DNA from: Cylindrotheca closterium
Taxonomy: Eukaryota > Bacillariophyta > Bacillariophyceae > Bacillariales > Bacillariaceae
Assembly (NCBI GenBank): GCA_933822405.4
Contig: CAKOGP040000524.1
Coordinates: 1-57,643 of the forward strand
Direction of reading: 5' to 3'
Length of the DNA: 57,643 nt
In this document: piece by piece, positions 42,335-51,703 of the stretch
Layout of the letters: every line of letters begins with the position of its first letter
How positions within the stretch are numbered: position 1 is the first letter of the stretch
Position numbers and translations under genes: made by a program
The notes under the pieces: model-generated
What the model was told of the DNA's origin: nothing
The model's database searches: none
What the model saw: the letters and a program-made list of their open reading frames with translations, nothing else

Positions 42335-45300
42335 ATGTTAAATATAAGACCCATAAGTAAACTGAGTCCACAAGACACCGTTGTTGTTTCTCATTTTTTC
42401 TTCCCAAAAATCGAAGACTCCATAAAATATACCGGTAGAAGATACCGATGGAAACAAGCTCTCAAGCCTCCACCAGAAACGACCATGAAAACACGATTAG
42501 AAATCGAAGACAGGATATCTTCTCCATATGCCAATCCAGAGTCATATCTATTGAAGAGAAGAAGTGCCAATCGAGCAAAAAGAAGGAGAGAAATATTGGA
42601 CTTTGTTGATGCTGCTCTATATCCAGAACAAGCCTCTCGGAAGTCATCGCTCTTGAATGATTGGATTGACGATACGGATACAGAAGAGATTATTCAAACA
42701 AGTCAAGGATCCATCTTCTTTTCGAACAGCGCCGAGAAGCAAGAGCAAACCCACCTTGTTTATCCCGTCAGCGACAACGACCATGAGGAGCCAGACGAGA
42801 AACTGCCGGACGAACATGATACAAACTACGTCTATGAAGAAGAAGGAGAAGAAGACGATGATGATGGAGCATGGATGTCGTCTAGATATGTTATGCCTAA
42901 GTCTCATCGAGCAAAAAGTGCCGAGAAGCAAGAACAAACCCACGTTGTTGATTCCGTCAGCGACAACGACCACGAGGAGCCAGACGAGAAACTGCCGGAC
43001 GAACATGATAAAAACTACGTCTATGAAGAAGAAGGAGAAGAGGACGATGATGATGGAACATGGATGTTGTCTAGATATGTTATGCCTAAGTCTCATCGAG
43101 CAAAAAGAAGGAGAGAAATATTGTACCACGTCGATGCTGCTCTTCATCCAGAAAAAGCCTCTCGAGAGGCGTTACTGCTGAATCATAGAAGAGACGAAAT
43201 GGATATTCGAAGATCCAGTCAAGTCTCTTCCATAAATATGGCGGGCATCATCTGTGACAACTACGCTGCGAAGGAAGAAGACATCTTCGCATCCATCAGC
43301 GATGACAACCACGAGCCAGGGGAGAAAAGTCCAGAAGATGAACACGATACAAACTTCGACTGTGAAGGAGATGACGACGAAGAGTCAATATTGTATGAAG
43401 AGAGCGAACCTTCTATGTACGATGAGAATATCGTGTTCGAGCAGGAACAAGACGTTTCGAGCAGCTCTTTTCTTGACGACGACGCTGATGATTTTTTGTA
43501 CATCATCAGCGGTTCTTGCGAAGAAGAAGAACTCTTCTTCCGTGTAGAAGAAGACATCATCTACGAGTCAGAAGACGATCTTGAAGAGATCATTCTTGCA
43601 CAAGACCCACTCGAAACGATCGTCGAAACCGGGGAAGAAGAGAGTGATCAAGAAAGCACAGGGTTCGATGAAGCTGTGGACGACGTCGAAACCTCCGATC
43701 TACTAGTTACAATTGTTGAAGAAGACATTGAAAGAGACGATGACTTTTTCCAAGAGCGTATCCTTTACGAAAGTGACTTGCAATCCATCCTCAAACCTGA
43801 GACCAAGGACGAACCTGGTGGTACTGAGAGAATTAGCTTCGTGACCGCTTGCGAAACGTTGGAAGCGGATGAAATCTCTGTGGAATATTCAATTGAAGAG
43901 ATTATACTTTTCGATGATGAAGATCCTAGCTATTCTGCAGCTCGGACTTTCATTCACGAGACCATCGAATACGAAGCTTCTGAAAGCTCCATCGACGAGT
44001 TTTGGCAAGAACCAGAGCAACCTGAGTCGCCACAAGACTGTTCGAATTCCTCTTTCTGGCTATCAGCAAATGGAACATTTGGGCATGGAATTTCTGAGCT
44101 CTCAATTGATGTAAATGGGGAAGAAATATTATGCCAACCTGATGTCAGTAAGATTGGAGATAAGGCTATTGAGCATAGACCCTCTGAAGCGTCTTTCGAG
44201 GAAACGAATCCAGTCTATGATAGTGGAAATGGGGCAAAGGAACCACTGACTGGGAGTGACGATGGAAATATTACTGACAAGACAGACGATGACATTATGT
44301 GGTCTGATAGCGAGTCGTGTGGCTGGGACACCTATTCTCAAGCTGATTTGCTGGCAGAATATGAAGAAGATGCCCGCTTCCAATTTCCGGTGCCTCAGAT
44401 TCCAGTTCTTAAGCTTTGGCAGCACAACCACCGGAATACTCAGATCCAGACTGTTAACCAAGAGGTGGAGGAGAACGGATACTGCAAAAGCATTGACGCC
44501 CTGGAGGCTGCAACGAGAACACCAAGGAATATCCTCATTGCTATTCTGGCGCAAGGGGATTTGCAATTCAAGCTTCGCAAGGTCCCAGTGGAACACAAGA
44601 ACGAGTACAAGCCCATTGCACAGTCGGCGTCAAGTATAGGACGGCTCACCCGATTGCAAGAGCAAGTGATCGAAAGTATTTCCTTGGATGACAATTCGTC
44701 CTCTCAAGAAGCAGAACAATTTGTTCCTCGAAAGTCACCGCTGGCAAACACTCGATCCTCTGGACAGCGCCTTTCGATCGAAGCGGCAGCACTGGGGAAA
44801 ATAGTGAGGCGCCAAGAAGAGTACTTCACCAACTGGGACGAAGAGGAAGAAGGCAACGAGAGTCTGACCAACGAAACCGTCTTTTCCAAGAACACGGACG
44901 TATTCGAACGCCGCATTAGCATAGACGATGCACGAGATGATCGTGGTATGCTTGTGCAGCGTACTAGTCTTCTCATTCATCATCACGTCAGAGACTCACG
45001 AATCGCAAATATGGAAAAAGACTGGGCGATGGAGGAGTTCTTGGAAGATGAAGAAAAATACTCCAATAACAATCATGAGCTCGACCTTCCAAAAATGAGT
45101 CTACCCAAGTTCCAACTACCAAAGTCCGAGCGACGACTGTCGAGAGAGGAGATGATCGAGTCCCTCGCCAAAGGAGTCGCCGAAAAATCATGGGAACGAA
45201 AATATCGCTTGGAACGTCCCGGTGCTCAGCTTCGAATGCATACGGGATGCACCTGTGTCTATTGTTGCAAGAACAAACCAAGTCAATCGCAAACACATCA

Positions 45301-45436
45301 GCATTGCTATAATGTTGTTACGTCTTGTACTGGAAATGGTATGGAAGAGGAACGAACCCCTCCATCGCCTCTTGAGCAAGATTCAAAACCAAAGGTTGCG
45401 CTCGACTGGAGTTGCGCTTTCAATGGTTTCAGTTGA
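42335..45436 (+). CDS. Very acidic protein of unknown function with internal duplication
   Basis: 1033 aa from the first ATG; Met51 (42,485, MKTRLEIEDR) is an alternative start. Family not recognised. Asp and Glu dominate most of the chain. A 63-aa block (from SAEKQEQTH to PKSHRAK) occurs twice in direct tandem, and a basic helix (RAKRRREIL, then VDAALxPExASR) occurs before and after it. The C-terminal third is more ordered (RLTRLQEQVIESISLDD, LSREEMIESLAKG) and has a Cys/His group (CTCVYCCKN, then HQHC). No membrane segment or signal peptide. It may be a disordered scaffold or charge-rich nuclear protein; that is only inference. It ends 98 bp from the convergent F-box-like gene. Confidence 0.8.
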   Translation: MLNIRPISKLSPQDTVVVSHFFFPKIEDSIKYTGRRYRWKQALKPPPETTMKTRLEIEDRISSPYANPESYLLKRRSANRAKRRREILDFVDAALYPEQASRKSSLLNDWIDDTDTEEIIQTSQGSIFFSNSAEKQEQTHLVYPVSDNDHEEPDEKLPDEHDTNYVYEEEGEEDDDDGAWMSSRYVMPKSHRAKSAEKQEQTHVVDSVSDNDHEEPDEKLPDEHDKNYVYEEEGEEDDDDGTWMLSRYVMPKSHRAKRRREILYHVDAALHPEKASREALLLNHRRDEMDIRRSSQVSSINMAGIICDNYAAKEEDIFASISDDNHEPGEKSPEDEHDTNFDCEGDDDEESILYEESEPSMYDENIVFEQEQDVSSSSFLDDDADDFLYIISGSCEEEELFFRVEEDIIYESEDDLEEIILAQDPLETIVETGEEESDQESTGFDEAVDDVETSDLLVTIVEEDIERDDDFFQERILYESDLQSILKPETKDEPGGTERISFVTACETLEADEISVEYSIEEIILFDDEDPSYSAARTFIHETIEYEASESSIDEFWQEPEQPESPQDCSNSSFWLSANGTFGHGISELSIDVNGEEILCQPDVSKIGDKAIEHRPSEASFEETNPVYDSGNGAKEPLTGSDDGNITDKTDDDIMWSDSESCGWDTYSQADLLAEYEEDARFQFPVPQIPVLKLWQHNHRNTQIQTVNQEVEENGYCKSIDALEAATRTPRNILIAILAQGDLQFKLRKVPVEHKNEYKPIAQSASSIGRLTRLQEQVIESISLDDNSSSQEAEQFVPRKSPLANTRSSGQRLSIEAAALGKIVRRQEEYFTNWDEEEEGNESLTNETVFSKNTDVFERRISIDDARDDRGMLVQRTSLLIHHHVRDSRIANMEKDWAMEEFLEDEEKYSNNNHELDLPKMSLPKFQLPKSERRLSREEMIESLAKGVAEKSWERKYRLERPGAQLRMHTGCTCVYCCKNKPSQSQTHQHCYNVVTSCTGNGMEEERTPPSPLEQDSKPKVALDWSCAFNGFS
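42728..43105 (+). repeat. Tandem 189-bp duplication in the acidic-protein gene
   Basis: 42,728-42,916 and 42,917-43,105 are two copies of 63 codons with few changes. A third, degenerate echo (SDDNHEPGEKSPEDEHDTN) follows at about 43,297-43,360. Confidence 0.9.
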
Positions 45437-45534
45437 GTAGGATGTTGTGTGTTCTTCACTGGGCGGGGAAGTCTGTAGCATGAATCATGTTGGGAACAAT
45501 ATGATTCGATATATGTAAATAAAACGTCGTTTGA

Positions 45535-46755
45535 TCACAAATTATTCGCCGTCAGTGCACTTTGTAGATCGTCCTCCTTTTGTCGCAAAAAGTCCTTGCC
45601 GTAGGTAGCCATGGATTCGCATGTGCGCTTGCATTCATCAAAGAGATTGGCAGGCGGCAATAGAGAATCGTGAGGAAGAGGGTGTACTTTCATTTTGGAA
45701 ATCATGATGCAATCTTGAGTCCCATCCGCAGGGAGATCATCTGGAAGTACCTCTCCATCGTGTGTGAATTGCTTGCCTTGCCCAATCTTGAGCATGCCGC
45801 TAACGGATTCCATCAAATCTCTTATATTGGGAGGTCGTAATCCCCGCATATGCTGACCAACAAGTACACAAGGTGTCACACTGTTTTTATCTTCTGGATT
45901 TTCTAATTCCTTGTCCAATCGCAACAAGGACACTCCAGGTCGATACGCAAAGCGGAACCACTCCGGCCAACCCACTGGAAATTCAAAGTTGTTGTACTGT
46001 AGCTTGTCTCCCACAAAGTCAAATCGATCCGGATCCCAGGGAAATAAATCACATACAAATCCCGCCGATTGGCTGTTGCGAGAAAAGGTAAACGTCCCAT
46101 CAGGCCAATACGTATGAACTTCGGTGGGTGCACCGTCGGCAGCAAATGGTGTATAGAATTGTCCATCTAACCATTCGGGCTGGCGTCGGATTAGCTTCAG
46201 GTTGGGCAGCTGCTCCCGCAAGAAAATAGTCCCCGCATAGGACGTATTTCGGCAAAACGTAATGGTCAAAGAGGAAAAGTTCTGACGTCTGGGTTCTCCT
46301 CCATTTTCGGCAATTCGTCGGAGTCCATCATCCGTGACACCCATCGATCCTTCCATGGACAAAGCTTTTAGATTAGGCAGCAGAGCGTAGTTACTGAGAA
46401 ACTCCAAGAATGAATCTGCCCCATAGTGATGCAAATTCAAGCATTGCAGATTTTCCAGTCGAAGAAATACGTGATGCACGTTTCTTGCCAGAAAGACGTC
46501 CCCCATCATGCCCCATCGTTGACCCATTTCTGACTCTGCCTCTGTGTACTGTAGAAGCGCATCGGCGTCCTGTTGGTCACAAATGCTCAAAGTCTTGATG
46601 GACTTTTCCAGCTCTGGAAGCATGAGCCAACAGTCTTTGCCGAATAAGGTCATTGCGACACGTTGTTGCCTGACGGAACCTACAAAGCCAAATATTTCCT
46701 CGAGAATCGCTAGGGGCAGTGATGCCATCGTTTGGTTGATGCTTGTAGTCAGCAT
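45535..46755 (-). CDS. F-box/LRR-like protein
   Basis: About 406 aa from ATG 46,755; ATG 46,728 (MASLPLAILEEIFGFVG) is equally good and begins directly with the F-box-like helix. The N-terminal LPLAILEEIFGFV pattern fits an F-box. LRR-like strands follow: LENLQCLNLHHYG, LPNLKALSMEG, VTDDGLRRIAENGG (an AMN1-type LRR pattern) and LPNLKLI. The C-terminal 200 residues are rich in Trp, Phe and Pro and are not recognised. A substrate-receptor role in an SCF ubiquitin ligase follows only if the F-box call is right. Single exon. Divergent from the thioredoxin-fold gene, 357 bp away. Confidence 0.65.
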   Translation of the reverse strand: MLTTSINQTMASLPLAILEEIFGFVGSVRQQRVAMTLFGKDCWLMLPELEKSIKTLSICDQQDADALLQYTEAESEMGQRWGMMGDVFLARNVHHVFLRLENLQCLNLHHYGADSFLEFLSNYALLPNLKALSMEGSMGVTDDGLRRIAENGGEPRRQNFSSLTITFCRNTSYAGTIFLREQLPNLKLIRRQPEWLDGQFYTPFAADGAPTEVHTYWPDGTFTFSRNSQSAGFVCDLFPWDPDRFDFVGDKLQYNNFEFPVGWPEWFRFAYRPGVSLLRLDKELENPEDKNSVTPCVLVGQHMRGLRPPNIRDLMESVSGMLKIGQGKQFTHDGEVLPDDLPADGTQDCIMISKMKVHPLPHDSLLPPANLFDECKRTCESMATYGKDFLRQKEDDLQSALTANNL

Positions 46756-47111
46756 GGTTGAATCTGCATTTAACAACTAGGTTCTGAAGCGGGTATGCTA
46801 CTGGCACTGATGACGATGATGAAGCTGATGATGAATATGAATATTACGGTATATGATATGCGAATGTTTGGTCGTGTCATATATTCTTTTGCAGAACATC
46901 TCCGTTTTTCCTTTCTCCATTTCCTAATATGGCGCCAACAGACAATGGCCTGCGCGAGAGCATTATCAAAATAAATAAATTTGGCCAAACCGTCGCGGCT
47001 CGTGAATCGCCAGAACGCCACTTTTTCTCACAAGTTGTGATTTGAACCACTACTGTACGAAACCAACGAACATCCATTCCATTACTATACCGACCAGTAA
47101 CCCGCAACGTC

Positions 47112-48011
47112 ATGAAGGAGTACAGAAACAAAATAGTAGTACTAGCGTCTTCATTCACCATTGACGATGAACAGAATGTAGAACAAACACAAGCAATCAG
47201 TCTATTGACTACTCGGACGATTCCCTTTGAGGTCGTCGATGCCTTTGATCCGACCATGATGAAACGGTACGAATCAATCAATCGATCGATCATTGATTGA
47301 TTTATTCCGCTTCGTATTCTTACAGCTCCCCTTACCTGATTCATCTAGACGTACCCAGTTACAAAAATTAATGCCCGACTCGGCACAGTATCCACAATTC
47401 TTTGTTGTTGACGACAACGAAGTCACATCCTACGTCGGAGAACTTGGACGACTACAGGACATTGACGAAGACAGTGGGCTTTCCGATTCCGTCATTGGGG
47501 CCCATCCATTAATCATGACATGGGAGAGACTACTCGGAGCCGGATACAGGAACAAGCTACTGCTACTTATTTCGACCATGAAAGTGTGTCGAAAACAACA
47601 CCATCGCCAAGATCGTGCCATGCAAATTCTGCGAGCCAAACGAATTCCATTTGACACTGTCGATGCTGCGGATCAAACTTTGATTGAAAGGTATGTAGAT
47701 ACTGACTGGACCTGTGACATTGTGACATTCCAAACTCCTTTGTTCCATGATATCATTCTAAAATCTTGATGAATTACCATTCGTTTTGTTTTTCTTTTTA
47801 CAGACGAAATGAATTGTTCGAAATCAGTGGCATTCGTGGACAATATCCTCAATTTTTCTTGACAGAAAAGACTGGGGAAACACATTATATTGGAGATTGG
47901 GATACAATAGAAAATATCAATGATACAAGTGGACTGCCACAAGCATTGATCGAAACCAATCCGGGTGCAGTGACTTGGGATCGACTCTTGAATGCAGGAG
48001 TTGCAATGTAG
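47112..48011 (+). CDS. Doubled SH3BGR-like (thioredoxin-fold) protein
   Basis: Exons 47,112-47,266, 47,349-47,690 and 47,804-48,011 join to 234 aa through two GT-AG introns (82 and 113 nt), both phase 2. The protein is two copies of one domain of about 115 aa. Each has a first strand (KIVVLASS / KLLLLIST), a helix, a second strand (IPFEVVDAFDP / IPFDTVDAADQ), a helix after RR(T/N)xL, the strand YPQFF with a cis-Pro-like position, and a final LP/TW(E/D)RLL(G/N)AG. This matches the SH3BGR/glutaredoxin-like class. No CxxC redox motif is present, so it is probably not an active oxidoreductase. Both introns cut the two domains at the same codon, showing that the duplication included an intron. Confidence 0.85.
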
Positions 48012-49678
48012 AAAGTGCAAGCGCAGCTGACAGATTCTTGGGGAAGGGATAGTGTCCGATTCATTCATTCAGGCATACCATTGTATAACAGTGTCAACAT
48101 GTACAAGTATAACGAGAGCATTTGAAGTTCGCAGATCGTGCTGTGGACGTTTCCATCTTGGTTCCGCATTCTTCTTCATTTTCATGCGGTGCTGCGATTC
48201 GTTGGTTGTTTTGATTTCTCATCACTGGACGACATGTATATTGCTGTTGCGCCCGAGTTGGAAATAGAACAACATATCAAATGCAAAATATAAATCATAT
48301 CATTATCAGTCTATTTCGAATCAAAAGAGTAGTACTCTTTACTGTGACAAGAAGAAGAATCAAGTTCCTCTCGTAGCAGAATAGGAGACGCAACAGCTTC
48401 TGCTGGGTACATATGTAACGTACTTACATAGATGCTGGTGTCAGCGATGACTGCGGCAGGAGGTACTATATGCTGGCAGTGCTTTTCTTGGGGGGTTTTA
48501 CCGTACTCGGATTGGTGAAACTAGGTTTCCGGTCTTACGCAGCCATCTAATATATATATTGAATATAGTAGCATCTCCAAATTGGCGACGAGGCATTGTA
48601 CTATAGGTAGTAAAGATCACTGTTCGACTCGGCGAATCAACTAGGACAGTACTATCGAGCCTCCCACCCAGGCATCGTAGTGAAGAACGGTTCATTCTTG
48701 TACTCGTCACCATGCATTTGCCTAGTACTAATACACTAGCCAACCTGCTATTGATTCATTCATTAGAGTCATTGATTCATTCATTATTAGTTGGCTCATT
48801 CATTATTGTTTCATTCATTCATTTACCGCTTATTAGCTAGTATGTGTGATATACCAGTATATCATAACAGCAAATACCAACAATGGGCTTACAGTACTCT
48901 AGACTACTATATAAGAAAAGCGGCTCATGTTGTTGTATGTTGCATCTGTTGATATTTATATCTTTTTATTATTTGATCTTTGAATTGTTTTCCATGCAAA
49001 GTTGTGTTTTTATTCATGCATACATGATTTTGTGTTTGGTTGCATTGATGCATAATATTGATTCAAGTTGTTGTTTTGAATTTTCTTTCATTCAAAGAAT
49101 CATTATATTGTATGGTGTTCATTTTATTGATGCGTTCGAGGGACAATGACCTCTTCTGTTTCATTTTTGGTTGTCATATTTTTTTCTTCTTTCATTTTGA
49201 CTTTTGCATCTCTTGATGCATATATCCAATAGTAGTGTAGATGTACTGAATTGTGTACATACTACGGCATGCCTTCTACATACTCTTTTGAGACTTTTTT
49301 CACCCAAAAAGAAGCATTGAAGTACATACTGACTTACGCGATTCTTGGACCACAACAGCTCGAACTTAGAGCTGAAGCAGGATCAACGGTAGCGGTCGAA
49401 GGACGTGAGCTCTCTTTTGATTTCGTTCAGCCTTGTTGGAAGGATCAGTGGAATAATCCTTCAGGGGAATACTATTTGGAAATAGCCCGTAACCACGCAA
49501 GGATCTTTCGTCGAAGCATCCTCCTCGTCTCCAGATGTTCGAGACATTGTCAGTTGCGAGTGCAATAGTGTTGGCCAACATTTTCTGACAAGTCAAGAGC
49601 ACTGAAAAGAAGAAGATAGTTTCGAGAAAGGTCGTATGTCTGGAAGCGGGTTACGGGTTGGCGATCTCTTTGGAAGAT
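48012..49678. other. Gene-poor, AT-rich stretch
   Basis: No gene is supported. Contents: 3' UTR of the thioredoxin-fold gene; a dispersed repeat at 48,351-48,415; many ATTC/ATTCATTC words at 48,750-48,825; and a strongly T-rich part at 48,900-49,250. The frame at 49,251-49,568 (105 codons) has some coding flavour (QLELRAEAGSTVAVEGREL) but no recognisable family. Confidence 0.5.
48351..48415 (+). repeat. Dispersed repeat, copy 1 (pair with 51,117-51,181)
   Basis: The run from gaagaagaat through tctcgtagcaga and gagacgcaac to gggtacatat is about 80-85 percent identical over 65 bases to a segment 2.8 kb away, same orientation. Neither copy is in a gene. Confidence 0.85.
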
Positions 49679-50281
49679 CTATGGACCATCGAGTTCCATT
49701 TCATCAGTATCGACTTGCATCCAGTCAATTTCAGGTAGATCGATTTCCATTTCATCAATATCAACTTGCATCCAATCGATTTCCGGTAGATCAATGTCCA
49801 TTTCGTCTTGGTCAACTTCCATCGCATTGCAGTCGATGGAAAGTCCGGAGAATCGTTTAGCAAGCTCGGTTACAGAAGCATTGCCTGTGGCGAGTTCCAA
49901 AGAAGGATGGAGCGAAAGGTAAGTCGCCATCATTTCAGCTTCAATTTCGTCTCCAGCAGCATTCAGACAATCAGATTGCGGCATGACATCTTGTGTTGCT
50001 GGTTGTGAGAAAGCCAAAGGTGCTGGATCAGACAAATCGAGGACGATCTGATTTGGCTCGTTCTTGGTGGTGGCGGTGGTGGTGGTGGTTTGCGATGACA
50101 ACCCCATTGTTTCGTCGTTTTCTTCCTCCATTTTCGCTTTGGTTTCATTGCAGTTAAGGGAAAGATCAGAGAATAGTTTCATAAGCTCCTCCATGTCGTC
50201 TTGGTTTTGCTCGACAGTGACGTGACGGTCGTCCTTCATAAGGTTTCCACGTTGTTGCTTGGTTGCAAAGAAGGTGTTCAT
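49679..50281 (-). CDS. Small acidic protein with a repeated EIDWMQVD motif
   Basis: 200 aa, single exon, ATG at 50,281. Family not recognised. Two related segments, MKLFSDLSLNCNETKAKM and AKRFSGLSIDCNAMEVDQ, occur near residues 35 and 142, so the protein looks like an internal duplication. The end consists of two 17-aa tandem units plus a partial third (DEMxIDLPEIDWMQVD), encoded by 51-bp DNA repeats. It is very acidic with no membrane segment. The repeats could present a short linear binding motif (DLPEIDWM); no function is known to me. Confidence 0.65.
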   Translation of the reverse strand: MNTFFATKQQRGNLMKDDRHVTVEQNQDDMEELMKLFSDLSLNCNETKAKMEEENDETMGLSSQTTTTTATTKNEPNQIVLDLSDPAPLAFSQPATQDVMPQSDCLNAAGDEIEAEMMATYLSLHPSLELATGNASVTELAKRFSGLSIDCNAMEVDQDEMDIDLPEIDWMQVDIDEMEIDLPEIDWMQVDTDEMELDGP

Positions 50282-50937
50282 GTTTGATTATGATGTTTGG
50301 TGTTTGGTGTTATATGCGAAGCGAAGAATAAGATTGCACAAAAAGCTCGGCGCTTTGTTTTTATGAGCTTTTGGAGTGTGAAAGTCAAAGTGGCCAGAGT
50401 GCATGTTTGCATATCGTTTGCATCAACATCGTGGAATTATCCAAAAAAATGAACACGGTACACGCTGGCGAAACGAAACGACATTTTCAGATTTTCATTT
50501 CGCTAGCTGGAATTTCTTTTCAAGCAGCCGGTTGTGTTGTTCTTTACAGTAGGCCTTTGAAGGCGGCGAGGCCTCCATATGATGAATGGGATTCACTTCA
50601 AAAGCTTCATCATCATCATCATCATCATCATTGTAATATGCGGATGTCTCAGTGCGGTTTGTAGTCGTGTGGTCGAGTAACATTGAATCTACTGTTCGAA
50701 AGTCCGAAGTTCAAAATGCAGTAATCGGACACTTCCTTCGTCCATCCTTCAACAGAAAAGACAATAAAATAACGCAGTAATAACATCCAACTACAATATA
50801 AACAGGTAGATTGACGGCAATCATAGACAACCGATTCATCTAGAAGCTGACATTACAACGCCTTACAGGTGTTCCACAACGCCCAACAACAATAGCTACC
50901 AACACCATTTTGAAATTCACCCAGCAACTACAGAACA
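50282..50937. other. Intergenic stretch, no gene seen
   Basis: It contains a (CAT)8 tract at 50,608-50,631 and the word aatcggacacttcct near 50,722-50,740, which also occurs upstream of DUF285 copies B and C. The end is the leader of the LSM5-like exon. Confidence 0.5.
50608..50631. repeat. (CAT)8 microsatellite
   Basis: Eight uninterrupted CAT units in non-coding DNA. Confidence 0.97.
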
Positions 50938-51060
50938 ATGGCGACTCGATTTCTACCATTGGAATCATTGGTTGGCAAAGCCATTGGATCCCACCAAATG
51001 TGGATCTTATTGCTGGGGGCGAAAGAGGTTGTTGGGACCTTGAGGGGCTTTGATGATCAT
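50938..51060 (+). pseudogene. LSM5: Isolated first exon of an LSM5-like gene
   Basis: From ATG 50,938 the 41 codons read RFLPLESLVGKAIGSH, then GAKEVVGTLRGFDDH, and end at a good donor (gtacgt at 51,061). This matches the N-terminal half of LSm5 (LPLELVDKCIGS, EIVGTLLGFDDFVN), the Sm1 motif of a subunit of the LSm1-7/2-8 rings. LSm5 is about 80-90 aa, and the remaining half (VNMVLEDV, then the GNNI motif of Sm2) is not found in the 640 bp before the next gene. Without splicing the frame stops nine codons later. It is probably a gene fragment; a gene with a very long intron cannot be excluded. Confidence 0.75.
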
Positions 51061-51116
51061 GTACGTATCTCAATGATTATTTTTCATTAATTGGTTGTCG
51101 TCAATTTCCATTATTA

Positions 51117-51181
51117 GAAGAAGAATTAAGTCTCTCCCTCTCGTAGCAGAAGAGGAGACGCAACGGCTTCTGGGTACATAT
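51117..51181 (+). repeat. Dispersed repeat, copy 2 (pair with 48,351-48,415)
   Basis: Same 65-base element as described at 48,351, located 57 bp after the LSM5-like exon. Confidence 0.85.
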
Positions 51182-51703
51182 AAGGATGCATACAACCAGG
51201 TCACTCAATGAAATGCCACTATTTCGCCCTGTCGTAAGCCAAATCCATCTAAAGGAAGGCGTATTCACACCAAGCAAAACAAGCTATCAACACTTAACCT
51301 ATTTGCCAAAATGGACTATTGTAGTTTTATATTAGGTTACCACAACCAAAGGCAATCCGAACCAAATCCGTCGGCGGTTTCTCATTGGGAAATTGACGTG
51401 GTTTGGATTGATTGGCCATATGCTCGCAAGCTACCAACACATAATGGCGGGGATTCGGTACCTTTTCTCCGTTATATACAGTTAATATTCAATCCTTCGC
51501 ATCGAACATATCACCTCGGCACTATTATCTTCACCTGTACCGGTACCGGTTCCAGGTACCACACACGATCGAGATTGTTTTATTCAATATTACAATATAT
51601 TGCGCTCTGCTTCATCATCAAAGGTTTTAAGTCTAGGTCATCAAAGGGAAATGAAATCAAGATAACCCAGCAAAAGAAGCCAGCATAGCTAAATAAAAAT
51701 AGA
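51182..51703. other. Intergenic stretch, no gene seen
   Basis: A 125-codon frame at 51,311-51,688 lacks coding character and has no family resemblance. A run of GGTACC-type palindromes occurs at 51,538-51,560. The last bases are the A-rich leader of the next gene. Confidence 0.5.

Noticed and set aside
42644..43147. Antisense 167-codon frame in the acidic-protein gene
   Set aside because: Reverse reading of GAA/GAC-rich DNA gives Phe/Val-rich nonsense; shadow of the 189-bp duplication.
48883..49149. 88-codon hydrophobic frame in T-rich DNA
   Set aside because: The composition follows from T-richness; no family resemblance or neighbouring support.
51311..51688. 125-codon frame before the CRAL-TRIO gene
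   Set aside because: No recognisable domain, contains palindromic spacer words, and overlaps the likely promoter and leader of the next gene.
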